A stretch of 64,000 nt of DNA from Gammaproteobacteria bacterium 39-13 (GTDB taxonomy: Bacteria; Pseudomonadota; Gammaproteobacteria; Berkiellales; Berkiellaceae): the NCBI GenBank assembly GCA_001898235.1, contig MKTN01000055.1, positions 124,001 through 188,000 on the forward strand, read 5' to 3'. Position 1 is the first letter of the stretch. Each line of letters begins with the position of its first letter. The translations under genes were made by a program, and so were the position numbers. The notes beneath the pieces were generated by a model. That model was not told the origin of the DNA. It ran no database searches and saw nothing but the letters and a program-made list of their open reading frames with translations. Below are positions 18,226 through 27,618 of the stretch, one piece after another.

Positions 18226-18906
18226 TTATAAAATATAGTCTTTTGTTTTGGGCCCGATATTTGCCATTACATCAATAATTGATAAATGGCTCTCAAAATT
18301 TCTACTTTTCATCTGGAGATAGGATTTGGGTATAAAATCATTAATGGTTAATTTTATGTTCGATAGGCTGTCAAACCCATCTTCTTCCAAATAAGTCTTT
18401 GCGCCTTTTGGGGAAATATATTCCGAACAACCAAGTTTTTCGCAAATATTTATTATCCACTCAGATCGCTTTCCCGACACGCCAAGGTCACTCGAAAGTA
18501 TAAAAGTTGTTTCTAGATCCAAAATCTTACTAATTTCTTTTATGATTCTTATATTAAATGAAGACAATAAAGTATAAGACTCATCTTTAATGAATTCTAT
18601 GAGTGGAAGTATTTTCTCAAAATAAGGATGTTTACTATAATTCTGATAGATTGAATTAAAATGTTCTTTACGCCATGTTTTGGTATCATCTAATTTTGAA
18701 TCGCATATTTTTTGACCCAAAAATTCTCTTACTACTGGAATAGTCACCCAAGAGGGCTTTCCATTTAGTATAAGCTTATTTCTATTATGCCAGCTGCCCT
18801 TTTGAAATTGAGCATCATCCAAAAAAACAAAGTAATCAACTTTTGATATTAAGTTGAAATACCCAGCCCATGGATAATAAGTTGGTTGCATGATAGCGCA
18901 CTTCAT
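18226..18906 (-). CDS. WbqC-like family protein
   Basis: 226-aa member of the WbqC family, found in O-antigen loci and of unproven biochemical role. Its N-terminal signature is present: KCAIMQPTYYPWAGYFNLI, then FVFLDDAQFQKGSWHNRNK, and later SPKGAKTYLEEDGF. The start at 18906 makes an ATGA overlap with pseH and has GGAG 7 nt upstream; longer in-frame starts would run into pseH. Family members often sit with aminosugar genes. Being cotranslated with pseH suggests a role in processing the aminosugar or its acylation; that is inference. Confidence 0.82.
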   Translation of the reverse strand: MKCAIMQPTYYPWAGYFNLISKVDYFVFLDDAQFQKGSWHNRNKLILNGKPSWVTIPVVREFLGQKICDSKLDDTKTWRKEHFNSIYQNYSKHPYFEKILPLIEFIKDESYTLLSSFNIRIIKEISKILDLETTFILSSDLGVSGKRSEWIINICEKLGCSEYISPKGAKTYLEEDGFDSLSNIKLTINDFIPKSYLQMKSRNFESHLSIIDVMANIGPKTKDYIL

Positions 18907-19433
18907 GATGCTCCATTCCTCGCTAGCCATTCTGGTTTCAGTATTGCCCATCGCCCTTGGGTAATAAAAGTTCCGCTTCTAAATATACTTTCTCTTTCTA
19001 ATCCCTCAAACACAAATCCTAATCGCTGATATAACTTGATAGCAGGTAAATTCTCTGGTAAGCAATGCAACCAAACACGATGCAAAGCTAAATGCTTAAA
19101 AGCGTAATCCAAAATAAGAGTGGTTGCATAATACCCAAGTTTTTTCCCTGTATCTTTCAAATCCCCTAGGTAAATTTGAAAATATGCCGAATGATGTTTG
19201 TTATTAACAAATAAAAAAGAATTCCCAATATATTGTTCAGCATGCAATGCCCATTTAAGGGTATCTTGATTTTGTCTTAACCAATCTTTATGCTTTTCTA
19301 TACTGATACCTTCAATAGTACCAAATTTTTGCTGTATAAAAGGTTGCTTTAACCATTCCACAGTTTTCTCAATATGCTCTATCCCATAGGGGTGTAGCTG
19401 AATGTAATTATTGCTAAGAAAAGGCGTGTTCAT
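18903..19433 (-). CDS. pseH: UDP-4-amino-4,6-dideoxy-N-acetyl-beta-L-altrosamine N-acetyltransferase
   Basis: 176-aa GNAT protein that acetylates the C4 amine made by PseC, using acetyl-CoA. Motifs A/B are seen in GKKLGYYATTLILDYAFKHLALHRVWLHCLPENLPAIKLYQRLGFVFEG, with the usual family ending. GGAG sits about 8 nt before the ATG, which directly follows the pseG stop. Gene order pseG-pseH is common in Pse loci. A general RimJ/RimL acetyltransferase would look similar, but the position between pseG and wbqC in a full Pse set makes PseH the best call. Confidence 0.85.
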   Translation of the reverse strand: MNTPFLSNNYIQLHPYGIEHIEKTVEWLKQPFIQQKFGTIEGISIEKHKDWLRQNQDTLKWALHAEQYIGNSFLFVNNKHHSAYFQIYLGDLKDTGKKLGYYATTLILDYAFKHLALHRVWLHCLPENLPAIKLYQRLGFVFEGLERESIFRSGTFITQGRWAILKPEWLARNGAS

Positions 19434-20486
19434 CTAATACTCCATAATCATTTCTGATACACGCTGACATCCAAGTGCATCAATGCTATCAAACCCATAT
19501 TGGCTCATAGCTTGAAGTTTTTCATGGTCGCGTAAGATTTCTCTAAATCGCTCGATAAAATAATCCTCTTCTATCTGTGAAGCGCTACCTAGAAAATAAC
19601 AAAAACCTTGTTCTTGCAAATGATTTAATATATTGATTTGATTGTCATTCGTTGCAAGATAGATCCCAGAAATTCCTAATGCTCCACGCTCCCAAGTCGC
19701 CATACCAGGGGCGCCAAAAGCAAGATCGCAGTCTGCCATGTTTAATGCCATATCGCTTACAAGGCCGTGGATTTCTATTTTTTGTGGGAATATTTGCCTT
19801 AATGTTTTCCAATCCACATGGTCATGTGACAGGGTAACAACTTTTAAAGCTAAATATTCAAAATTTTCTAACAATATTTTAGAAAACTTATAGGCATACG
19901 AAAAAGGATCTGTACTTCCAAAAAAAACATGAATTTTAGGCATATGATAATTATTCTGCCTAAATTGCATTTGCTGTTTAATATGGTTAAATTCCGGGCG
20001 CAATAATGCATACTGCGCTCCTAATAATAAATGAGCATCGTTGTTAACAAGGCCCACATAACTATTTGCACAAACATTAAACGTCTGATTTAACAGATAA
20101 TGACAATGATGACGATGCTGGGCAAGATCATCGATGACAAGTAATTTTAGGCCCGCTTTGTAAAATAAGGCTTCCCATTTTTCATGCAACAAATAATGAT
20201 CTACAATTAACCAATCATATGAACCTGCTTGCCCTAACAGATTCAATACACTGCGTGCATCTTCTTGCCAATCAAAAGTTTGATCATTGTTTGATAACGC
20301 ATGTAATTTAAAATTTTTGCTGCCAATGAGTTCCTTAATACTTGCACTAGGTGCACTTACCGCAAATTCAATCTCTGCACCTTTATTTCTAAGGCTGTCT
20401 GCTAAAGTTAAACATCGATAGATATGCCCATGTCCTAACCGCTCAGAAGCGTCTGCTCTAATGAGTATATGTTTTCTTTTTACCAT
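19434..20486 (-). CDS. pseG: UDP-2,4-diacetamido-2,4,6-trideoxy-beta-L-altropyranose hydrolase
   Basis: GT-B-fold hydrolase that removes UDP to release 6-deoxy-AltdiNAc, the substrate of PseI. Seen: the PseG start HILIRADASERLGHGHIYRCL, DWLIVDHYLL, KLLVIDDLAQHRH, and C-terminal DLAFGAPGMATWERGALG. The ATG at 20486 has GGA 6 nt upstream and overlaps the SDR gene stop by 7 nt; a TTG at 20495 in frame is less likely. The resulting 350 aa is the normal length. It abuts pseH. Confidence 0.93.
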   Translation of the reverse strand: MVKRKHILIRADASERLGHGHIYRCLTLADSLRNKGAEIEFAVSAPSASIKELIGSKNFKLHALSNNDQTFDWQEDARSVLNLLGQAGSYDWLIVDHYLLHEKWEALFYKAGLKLLVIDDLAQHRHHCHYLLNQTFNVCANSYVGLVNNDAHLLLGAQYALLRPEFNHIKQQMQFRQNNYHMPKIHVFFGSTDPFSYAYKFSKILLENFEYLALKVVTLSHDHVDWKTLRQIFPQKIEIHGLVSDMALNMADCDLAFGAPGMATWERGALGISGIYLATNDNQINILNHLQEQGFCYFLGSASQIEEDYFIERFREILRDHEKLQAMSQYGFDSIDALGCQRVSEMIMEY

Positions 20487-21307
20487 GCTGTCCAACCACC
20501 ATCGACAGGAAGGTTAATTCCTGTCACATAGGAGGATGCCTTACTAGCAAGAAAAAGCAAAGGTCCTTGTAGTTCTATAGGGTGTCCTGTCCTTGCCATT
20601 GGTACTTTTGATGTCAAATTATCCTTAAACTCAGTAAGACTATTAAGCACTTCCTCAACTGGAAACGGGCCAGGGCTAATCGCATTCACTCTTATTCGAT
20701 CTTTTGCTAAATGACACGCAAAATATTTTGTCAATTGAATCAATCCTGCTTTTGCAGCACCATAATGCGGGGGATTATTCATTTTTGAATCCCCGTAAAT
20801 ACGGGGATCTGGGCTTACCATGCCATACATCGACGCGATATTAATAATAGAGGCATCCTCATTTATCGAAACAGCTTTTTTTAATAAGGGAAGCGATGCC
20901 TTTATCAATTCAAAAGTAGCTATAACATCTACATTATAATCGCGATGAAAATCTTCAGAGGTAGCATCTTGAAAATCGCATGCTCTTCCTGAGTGGGCAT
21001 TATTAACAATAATATCTAAGTGTTGGAAGTTCCTCTCTATATACTGGATTTTTTCTCTAACAAGATTGCTGTCTGTAATATCAAAAGGCAAAATAGTCGA
21101 TTCAATCGCTTGCGCTTTTAGATTCCCCTGAAGTTCAATTAATTTACTTTCATTACGACCATTCAAGATGAGATGTGCGCCAGCTTGCCCTAAACCATAC
21201 GCCATAAACAGTCCTAAATGACCAGCAGCACCTGTAAGAAGTGCCACTTTATTTTTTAAACTAAACATATTTAAACAATTAAGCTGTAGCGCATGGGCAT
21301 GTGTCAT
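20480..21307 (-). CDS. Short-chain dehydrogenase/reductase, PtmA-like
   Basis: 275-aa classical SDR. TGAAGHLG near residue 25 is the cofactor glycine motif; NNAHSG replaces the usual NNAG; IINIASMYG and YGAAKAG hold the catalytic Ser and YxxxK; a second YGDSK precedes it. The C-terminal LPVDGGWTAW is typical. The ATG at 21307 lies 4 nt after the upstream stop with GGTGAG close by, so it is favoured over longer or shorter starts (ATG at 21268). Homologues are called flagellin modification protein A (PtmA), linked to nonulosonic acid synthesis in Campylobacter. The exact reaction here is unknown. Confidence 0.75.
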   Translation of the reverse strand: MTHAHALQLNCLNMFSLKNKVALLTGAAGHLGLFMAYGLGQAGAHLILNGRNESKLIELQGNLKAQAIESTILPFDITDSNLVREKIQYIERNFQHLDIIVNNAHSGRACDFQDATSEDFHRDYNVDVIATFELIKASLPLLKKAVSINEDASIINIASMYGMVSPDPRIYGDSKMNNPPHYGAAKAGLIQLTKYFACHLAKDRIRVNAISPGPFPVEEVLNSLTEFKDNLTSKVPMARTGHPIELQGPLLFLASKASSYVTGINLPVDGGWTAW

Positions 21308-21311
21308 ATAC

Positions 21312-22919
21312 TCACCATAATGTTGGATTAAGGAAATGTTCCGGCAATTTAGGCAACAATTTTTCAATTTGCACACATTCAACAGACGAAAGTACTGGCT
21401 CGTTAAATAAATCCATATTTTCTGCTAGCTGGCTTTTGCTTAAGCACCCAACAACAATGTGGTGTATCCAAGATTGAGATCTCACATAAGACATGCATAA
21501 ATCTTTTATACTTTTTCGTTTAAAACCAATCGTAATTTCTGTCAACTGCTTAATCAGTTCTTTGCCAGTTTCTTTGAATTTATTTGGCCATAACTCAATG
21601 GGGCTTGCGAACAAACCTTGCAAATAAACACTCCTGACAAAAATAGTCTTTCCGTTTTTATCATTTATACAGTCTTGAAAATCTTGCTCACGCCAACGCC
21701 AATCTAAAAGATTAAATGGCATTTGAATACAATCAAATTCTTGCTCTTTTAGTGCTTGCTTTGCTTCTTCAACAGAATTGACAGAAACCCCTAATGACTT
21801 AATCACACCATTTGCCTTTAAAGAAAGTAATTCTTCTTTGATAGCAGGGGTTTGATATTGCCAAAAACGATGCAACATTAACGTATCTAATGTTTGTCTT
21901 TGCAATTCACGACAAGATTGATAAATACTAGCTTTTACAAATTCCTTATAAAAACTCGCACTTTGATCCGCATCAACAAAAGGGGATAATTTTGTAATCA
22001 CTTTTACATGAGGTTGATTCAATACCCCTTTCCCTAATCTATGCTCAGCTAAACCATATCCTCTAGCACAATCAAAGGTATTTACCCCTTCTTTGATTGC
22101 CATTTGAATAAGATCAATTGCTTCTTCTTCTGGCATAAGCCCCTGGTCATTCGTCACACCATAAGGGATCCCAAGCTGAGCGGTACCCAACGTCATCGTA
22201 CAATTTTCACGATTATTATTTAAACCATGATGCATTTTCGCCGAAGGTGCTTCTGAAAGAATTTGACAAAGTGCTTGCCAAGGAATTTCGATTGGATTGT
22301 TTATTCCAGCAAAAATATTTTGTAGAGAAAGATAATCTTCAAGGGTATCTAATGTACATCTTAGATGAGAGATGCTTAAATCATTTTGATATAAATAAGT
22401 ATTAGGGCTCTCTTTTCGCATCCACGGCGTAACATGTTCTCTTTCATAGGCACTGATTGCTGCTCGATTAGCTTTTCGTAGCAACCTAACCGTAAATACC
22501 TCACACCCTAGCCCATAAGGCAAGCCATTCATTTCCTGATCGGTTGAACAATATTGCAGCCCATGATGCAAAGCATAGTTTGCTATTTCATTAATAAAAG
22601 CACCGTCAGGAAAAACATTGTCTGCGGTTAATCTAACAATAAGATCTGATTCATCCAAATGCTCACAAGCAAGTGTGTATCTTTTCAAAACATCATCTAG
22701 CGGGCCACGAAAGAATGAAATATTTTGTTCGTTTAAAAATTGTGCCAAATAATTATCAGAATCAGAATCCGACGTTGCTACCAGAACATCTGCGCCTTTG
22801 TTCATTGCACGCTTTGCGCATAACACGATTGAAGAAATTCCCAGAATTGGCAAAAAAGCCTTTCCTGGGAGCCTGGAGGAATTCGTTCGACATTGGATAA
22901 TTACTTTTACTTTTGGCAT
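21312..22919 (-). CDS. Fusion: SpsF-like cytidylyltransferase + aldo/keto reductase
   Basis: 535-aa two-domain protein. Residues 1-225 are a cytidylyltransferase of the SpsF/PF02348 type: VIIQCRTNSSRLPGK (nucleotide loop), VLVATSDSDSD and RLTADNVFPDG. Residues 242-535 are an aldo/keto reductase starting LGTAQLGIPYGV, with the tetrad D and Y in FDCARGYG, K in VITKLSP and H in LMLHRFW. The locus lacks a separate pseF, so the first domain probably makes CMP-pseudaminic acid; the second probably reduces or oxidises a related sugar. It sits 3 nt after pseC. Such SpsF-AKR fusions occur elsewhere but their linked reactions are not settled. Confidence 0.82.
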   Translation of the reverse strand: MPKVKVIIQCRTNSSRLPGKAFLPILGISSIVLCAKRAMNKGADVLVATSDSDSDNYLAQFLNEQNISFFRGPLDDVLKRYTLACEHLDESDLIVRLTADNVFPDGAFINEIANYALHHGLQYCSTDQEMNGLPYGLGCEVFTVRLLRKANRAAISAYEREHVTPWMRKESPNTYLYQNDLSISHLRCTLDTLEDYLSLQNIFAGINNPIEIPWQALCQILSEAPSAKMHHGLNNNRENCTMTLGTAQLGIPYGVTNDQGLMPEEEAIDLIQMAIKEGVNTFDCARGYGLAEHRLGKGVLNQPHVKVITKLSPFVDADQSASFYKEFVKASIYQSCRELQRQTLDTLMLHRFWQYQTPAIKEELLSLKANGVIKSLGVSVNSVEEAKQALKEQEFDCIQMPFNLLDWRWREQDFQDCINDKNGKTIFVRSVYLQGLFASPIELWPNKFKETGKELIKQLTEITIGFKRKSIKDLCMSYVRSQSWIHHIVVGCLSKSQLAENMDLFNEPVLSSVECVQIEKLLPKLPEHFLNPTLW

Positions 22920-22922
22920 TTT

Positions 22923-24083
22923 TTACAGCAATATTTCATACAAAGATTTAATAATATGATCTTGTTCTTGATCTGTTAAACCATAATGCATTGGTAAACT
23001 AATTGCTTTAGTGTAATAGTCTACTGCCTGGGGGAAATCTTGTTCTTTAAAGCCCATACGCTGGTACAACGGTTGAGTATGTACCGGAATATAATGCACA
23101 TTTACCCCTATACCCCTTTCCACGAGGGCATCAAATACTTCACGTCTGGTTTTACCGTGCTTGTTTTCTTCAACTAATATTGGGTAAAGATGCAAAGCGG
23201 AATAAGAATCAGCAGAACGATAAATTGGCCGTTGAAGCGGAAGATCTTGTAAATGCTGATCATAGCGCAAAGCCAATTCATGCCGTCTTTTAACAAAATT
23301 TTCAATTTTGGTTAATTGACTCCATCCCAATGCACATTGCAAATCGGTGATCCGATAATTATAACCTAATTCAATTAACTCATAGTACCAAGGGCCAACA
23401 GTGTCACTAAGATGCTTATTCCTTAATACACCATGGCTTCTCAAGAACTTAACTTTTTCATATAGTTCTGTGTTGTTCGTTAAAACAACTCCACCCTCTC
23501 CAGTTGTAATTATTTTTACCGGATGCAGGCTAAAAACGGCAAAATCTGCATACTCGCAGTTACCAACAGGTTTCCCAAGGTATTTTCCGCCAACAGCATG
23601 GGAAGCATCTTCTATCACACGAAAGCCATATTCTTTTGATAGTTGATTAATCTCAGCCATATCACAAGACATGCCAGCGAAATGCACAGGAACAACAACT
23701 TTAGGTAATCTATTTTCTTTTTGTGCCTGCTTTAATTTGCTTGCCAATGCTGAAACGGATAAGTTATAAGTACGAGGATCTATGTCAACAAAGTCAACTT
23801 TAGAACCGCAGTACAACGCGCAATTGGCTGAGGCAACAAATGTGTTGGGAGATGTCCAAAGGGTGTCTTCCGTGGATAATCCAAGCGCTAAACATGCAAG
23901 ATGTAATCCTGCTGTAGCGTTACAAACAGCAATAGCATATTTTGACTGTGTGTATTCAGCGATGGCTTTTTCAAATTTTTCCACCGCAGGTCCGCATGTC
24001 AAAAAATCTGAATTCAGAACATCTATAACAGCCTGAATGTCATTTTCATCGATAAATTGCTGTCCATAACGTATTGTTTTCAT
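22923..24083 (-). CDS. pseC: UDP-4-amino-4,6-dideoxy-N-acetyl-beta-L-altrosamine transaminase
   Basis: 386-aa PLP aminotransferase that adds the C4 amine to the PseB product. Seen: IRYGQQFIDENDIQAV at the start, VCNATAGLHLA (cofactor phosphate cup), EDASHAVGG, and the Schiff-base lysine K190 in SLHPVKIITTGEGG, which is the PseC form. It overlaps pseB by 4 nt and is 3 nt from the fusion gene downstream. Length and motifs fit the family throughout; a generic DegT aminotransferase is unlikely in this context. Confidence 0.94.
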   Translation of the reverse strand: MKTIRYGQQFIDENDIQAVIDVLNSDFLTCGPAVEKFEKAIAEYTQSKYAIAVCNATAGLHLACLALGLSTEDTLWTSPNTFVASANCALYCGSKVDFVDIDPRTYNLSVSALASKLKQAQKENRLPKVVVPVHFAGMSCDMAEINQLSKEYGFRVIEDASHAVGGKYLGKPVGNCEYADFAVFSLHPVKIITTGEGGVVLTNNTELYEKVKFLRSHGVLRNKHLSDTVGPWYYELIELGYNYRITDLQCALGWSQLTKIENFVKRRHELALRYDQHLQDLPLQRPIYRSADSYSALHLYPILVEENKHGKTRREVFDALVERGIGVNVHYIPVHTQPLYQRMGFKEQDFPQAVDYYTKAISLPMHYGLTDQEQDHIIKSLYEILL

Positions 24084-25075
24084 GATCGCATCAACTCTTG
24101 AATTTCTTGAAAGGATAAAAATTCTGAATTCGTTTCAGAATCATAGGTAAACCCTTCAGGCACTGGTTGGCCTTTTTGTCCTAACTGATTGACAGTGTAA
24201 TCAATATCAAAGGTAAACTTAATTGCAGGACGAATCACAAAGTGATCAGGAAAAGCAATGGTTAAATGTGAATCGTCTTTGGGGCACATAACTTCATGTA
24301 GCTTTTCGCCAGGCCTGATGCCAATTTCGTGAACAGATATACCTGTCGGTGGCGCTACCGCCTCAACAATATTCATAATATTTGCTGATGGGATTTTCGG
24401 AACAAAAATTTCTCCCCCTTGCATCCTTGCAAAAGAATCCAAAATAAACTGAATTCCCTGTTCTAGCGTAATCAGAAAGCGAGTCATACGCTTATCAGTG
24501 ACAGGCAGTTCTTTTTTACCATCTGCGATCAATTTTTGAAAAAAAGGAATAACAGATCCACGAGAATTTACCACATTTCCATAACGAACGACGGAAAAAC
24601 GGGTTCTATGGCCACCTGCAATATTATTAGCAGCAACAAATAATTTATCTGATGCCAATTTTGTAGCCCCATACAGATTAACCGGATTAGCTGCTTTGTC
24701 GGTAGATAAGGCAACTACTTTTTCAACATCATTGAACAATGCTGCTTGAACAACATTTTCGGCACCATGAATATTTGTTTTAATACACTCAATAGGGTTA
24801 TATTCCGCAGCAGGGATCTGTTTTAGCGCCGCAGCATGAATAACGAAATCAATGCCCCGCATCGCTTGTTTGAGTCTTTCTACATCTCGAACATCACCCA
24901 AGAAATAACGCATTTCAGGTGAGTTAAACTCTCTTTGCATTTCGAATTGCTTGAGTTCATCTCTGGAAAAAATAACCAGTTTCTTTACTTTGTAATTTTT
25001 CAGCAGAGTTGCAACGAGACCTCTTCCCAGTGTACCTGTACCCCCGGTAATCAAAATAGACTTATTATTGAGCAC
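24080..25075 (-). CDS. pseB: UDP-N-acetylglucosamine 4,6-dehydratase (inverting)
   Basis: First enzyme of the pseudaminic acid pathway: converts UDP-GlcNAc to the 4-keto-6-deoxy-L-arabino-hexulose with inversion at C5. Seen: SILITGGTGTLGRGL, FSRDELKQFEMQREF, LGDVRD, AALKQIPAAEYNP and STDKAANPVNLYGATK, all PseB hallmarks. The start is set at a GTG at 25075 (protein begins LNNKSILITGG like other PseB proteins), with TGAGG about 7 nt upstream; a GTG at 25087 would add four residues and has no SD. About 331 aa. It begins the Pse part of the train, 78 nt after fcl. Confidence 0.94.
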   Translation of the reverse strand: MLNNKSILITGGTGTLGRGLVATLLKNYKVKKLVIFSRDELKQFEMQREFNSPEMRYFLGDVRDVERLKQAMRGIDFVIHAAALKQIPAAEYNPIECIKTNIHGAENVVQAALFNDVEKVVALSTDKAANPVNLYGATKLASDKLFVAANNIAGGHRTRFSVVRYGNVVNSRGSVIPFFQKLIADGKKELPVTDKRMTRFLITLEQGIQFILDSFARMQGGEIFVPKIPSANIMNIVEAVAPPTGISVHEIGIRPGEKLHEVMCPKDDSHLTIAFPDHFVIRPAIKFTFDIDYTVNQLGQKGQPVPEGFTYDSETNSEFLSFQEIQELMRS

Positions 25076-25153
25076 GATAAACCTCACAGTATGATAGTGA
25101 ATAATAGTTTTCTATTTTCACCATTATTTAAAATTTAACCCTTGTCTCGGTTT

Positions 25154-26149
25154 TTATACATGAGACATTAATTTTGAATCAGCTGATTCATTTAATTTCT
25201 GCTTAAACTCTCGATAGGCAAGCCCCAATCCTCGTTCTAACGCCACATGAGGTTTCCACCCCAAACGAGTTATTTTATCTACACATAATAATTTTCTTGG
25301 TGTCCCATCAGGTTTGGTGGGGTCAGTGATAATTCTCCCTTCAAATCCCACTACCTTGGCAATCAACTGGGCTAACGCCAAAATAGTCAGATCTTCTCCA
25401 CATCCAATATTGACAATGGGTGCTTGCTGCTTTGATGAAATGAGCGGCTCGAATTGATTATCTTCTAATCCCATTAAGAATAAGCAAGCATCCGCTAAAT
25501 CGTCACTATATAAAAATTCTCGCTTTGGCGTTCCAGTGCCCCAAATCACGACTTCATCTGCGTTACACATTTTAGCTTCGTGCATCTTTCGAATAAGTGC
25601 TGGAATAACATGTGAGTTATTTAGATCATAATTATCACCTGGGCCGTATAAATTCGTTGGCATCACAGCCAAAAATTTTGTGCCAAATTGACGATTAAAT
25701 GCCCAACAGGTTTCAATTCCTGCTATTTTAGCCAATGCATAAGGACGATTAGTAGGCTCCAATGTCCCTGTGAGCAAATATTCTTCCTTGATAGGTTGAG
25801 GACAATCTCGTGGATAGATACAAGAAGATCCTAAAAAAAGCAATCGCTTAACATGATGATTTTTGGCCGCAGCAAGAATATTATTTTGAATTTGTAAATT
25901 CTGAAAAATAAAATCGGCAGGGTAATTATCATTAGCCCAAATCCCACCCACCTTCGCCGCAGCTAAAAAAACATATTCTGGTTTATTTTCAGCAAAAAAC
26001 CTTTCTACCGCTATTTGATCGGTGAGTTCCAATTCAGCATGAGAACGCATAATAACATGACGCGCTCCCTTTTCTTTCAGTGCTCGAACTAGCGCGCTGC
26101 CAACCAGTCCCCGATGTCCTGCAACGTATATCTTAGCATCCATATTCAT
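25154..26149 (-). CDS. fcl: GDP-L-fucose synthase
   Basis: Bifunctional 3,5-epimerase/4-reductase that makes GDP-L-fucose from the Gmd product. Seen: IYVAGHRGLVGSALVRAL, AAAKVGGIWANDNYPADF, FLGSSCIYPRDCPQPI, the YxxxK in YALAKIAGIE and NLYGPGDNYDL, the usual Fcl/WcaG set. The 331-aa length is normal. It follows gmd with a 2-nt gap, with AAGAG in front of the ATG. A second ATG two codons later is possible. Confidence 0.96.
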   Translation of the reverse strand: MNMDAKIYVAGHRGLVGSALVRALKEKGARHVIMRSHAELELTDQIAVERFFAENKPEYVFLAAAKVGGIWANDNYPADFIFQNLQIQNNILAAAKNHHVKRLLFLGSSCIYPRDCPQPIKEEYLLTGTLEPTNRPYALAKIAGIETCWAFNRQFGTKFLAVMPTNLYGPGDNYDLNNSHVIPALIRKMHEAKMCNADEVVIWGTGTPKREFLYSDDLADACLFLMGLEDNQFEPLISSKQQAPIVNIGCGEDLTILALAQLIAKVVGFEGRIITDPTKPDGTPRKLLCVDKITRLGWKPHVALERGLGLAYREFKQKLNESADSKLMSHV

Positions 26150-26151
26150 AT

Positions 26152-27249
26152 TTACTCTTGATACTCAAACACTTTAAAGCCTTCTTTTTGGCACAATGCA
26201 TCTCTTTTTGCCAAAGCTAAATCTTCTTTCACCATTTCTTTGACTAGTGCTTCAAAACTGATCTTGGGACTCCAGCCTAATTTTTGTTTGGCTTTAGTCG
26301 CATCGCCCAATAGTGTTTCTACTTCTGTGGGTCGGTAATATCGAGGATCAACTGCAACCAGGCAAACACCTGTTTTTGCATCAATCCCTTTTTCATTGAC
26401 TCCCGTTCCTTCCCAACGCAACTGAATACCTAGTTCCTGTGCCACTAAATTTACAAATTGACGTACGCTATATTGTTCGCCGGTTGCAATCACATAATCA
26501 TCTGGAGAATCTTGTTGTAGCATCAACCACTGCATTTCGACATAATCCCTTGCATGCCCCCAATCGCGCTTGGCATCTAAATTCCCCAAATAAAGGCAAT
26601 CTTGCATGCCAAGTAAAATTCTTGAAAGTGCGCGCGTAATCTTACGTGTAACGAAAGTTTCACCACGTACAGGAGATTCGTGGTTAAATAAAATCCCGTT
26701 GCAAGCAAAAATGCCATAAGCTTCGCGGTAGTTAATGGTAATCCAATGGGCATACAGCTTCGCGACGGCATAAGGAGATCGAGGATAAAAGGGGGTAAGT
26801 TCATTCTGAGGAATCGTTTGCACTTTTCCAAACAGTTCAGAGGTTGAAGCTTGATAGTAGCGCGTATGTTGTTGTAAGCCTAATATCCGAATCGCTTCTA
26901 AAATCCTTAATGCACCTAAAGCATCCGCATTTGCAGTATACTCTGGTTCCTCAAAGGATACAGCCACATGACTTTGTGCGGCTAAGTTATAAATTTCATC
27001 TGGTTGAATTTGCTGGATAATTCTGATTAAACTGCTGCTATCAGTCATATCGCCGTGATGCAAAACAAATCGGCGATCATTCACATGTGGGTCTTGATAA
27101 AGGTGATCTATCCTATCGGTGTTAAATAGAGAAGTACGGCGTTTAATCCCATGTACTTCATATCCCTTATTTAAAAGAAACTCAGCAAGGTAAGAACCAT
27201 CTTGACCTGTAACACCTGTAATCAAAGCCTTTTTTGATGATGCTGACAC
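26152..27249 (-). CDS. gmd: GDP-mannose 4,6-dehydratase
   Basis: Converts GDP-D-mannose to GDP-4-keto-6-deoxymannose, precursor of GDP-L-fucose and related sugars. Seen: [71 protein letters not shown] and YxxxK in [12 protein letters not shown]. The 365-aa length is typical. It is the first gene of the leftward train 27249-8669, so a promoter should lie in 27250-27400. No manA/manB/manC genes are in the window, so GDP-mannose must be supplied from elsewhere. Confidence 0.97.
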   Translation of the reverse strand: MSASSKKALITGVTGQDGSYLAEFLLNKGYEVHGIKRRTSLFNTDRIDHLYQDPHVNDRRFVLHHGDMTDSSSLIRIIQQIQPDEIYNLAAQSHVAVSFEEPEYTANADALGALRILEAIRILGLQQHTRYYQASTSELFGKVQTIPQNELTPFYPRSPYAVAKLYAHWITINYREAYGIFACNGILFNHESPVRGETFVTRKITRALSRILLGMQDCLYLGNLDAKRDWGHARDYVEMQWLMLQQDSPDDYVIATGEQYSVRQFVNLVAQELGIQLRWEGTGVNEKGIDAKTGVCLVAVDPRYYRPTEVETLLGDATKAKQKLGWSPKISFEALVKEMVKEDLALAKRDALCQKEGFKVFEYQE

Positions 27250-27618
27250 AATTTATTCTCTTTATATTTATAGATTATCAAATTCCTGCTGATTGTACCG
27301 AGTTCATTGTCAAAAACAACTAAAGGCCTGGCTTGTCTAAATTAAAGTCAGTTAGATTTGAATCTATAATTAATTGATTTTAAAAATATTTTAATTATGT
27401 TAGTTTTTTTTCAAATTATCTACAGCGGTGGATCGCTCCGCATTTTTTCACATCATTGATTAAAATTAATTATCCAAATAACATTTCTTCGCAAACCAAC
27501 CATCAATCAACCAACATTCAATATTCTGATTTCTTCACAAAAAAAGATTGCATGCGACATTAAACACCGGTATTTTTTGAAGCTTTTCGACCCAAATCCA
27601 AGGATGATAAAAAACGCA
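27250..27618. other. AT-rich divergent intergenic region
   Basis: About 370 bp between gmd (leftward) and the nucleotidyltransferase gene (rightward). It is rich in A/T runs and should hold promoters for both. Apart from the candidate gmd promoter nothing distinct was found: no ORF, no tRNA, no long inverted repeat. A JUMPstart/ops-like element, common before polysaccharide operons, was looked for by eye and not seen. Confidence 0.4.
27292..27319 (-). promoter_or_regulatory. Possible promoter of the gmd-fcl-pse gene train
   Basis: On the minus strand TTGTTT (27314-27319) and TACAAT (27292-27297) are separated by 16 nt and lie about 45 nt before the gmd ATG. The -10 matches consensus at five of six positions, the -35 at only three. 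In this AT-rich stretch a chance match is quite possible. Confidence 0.35.
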
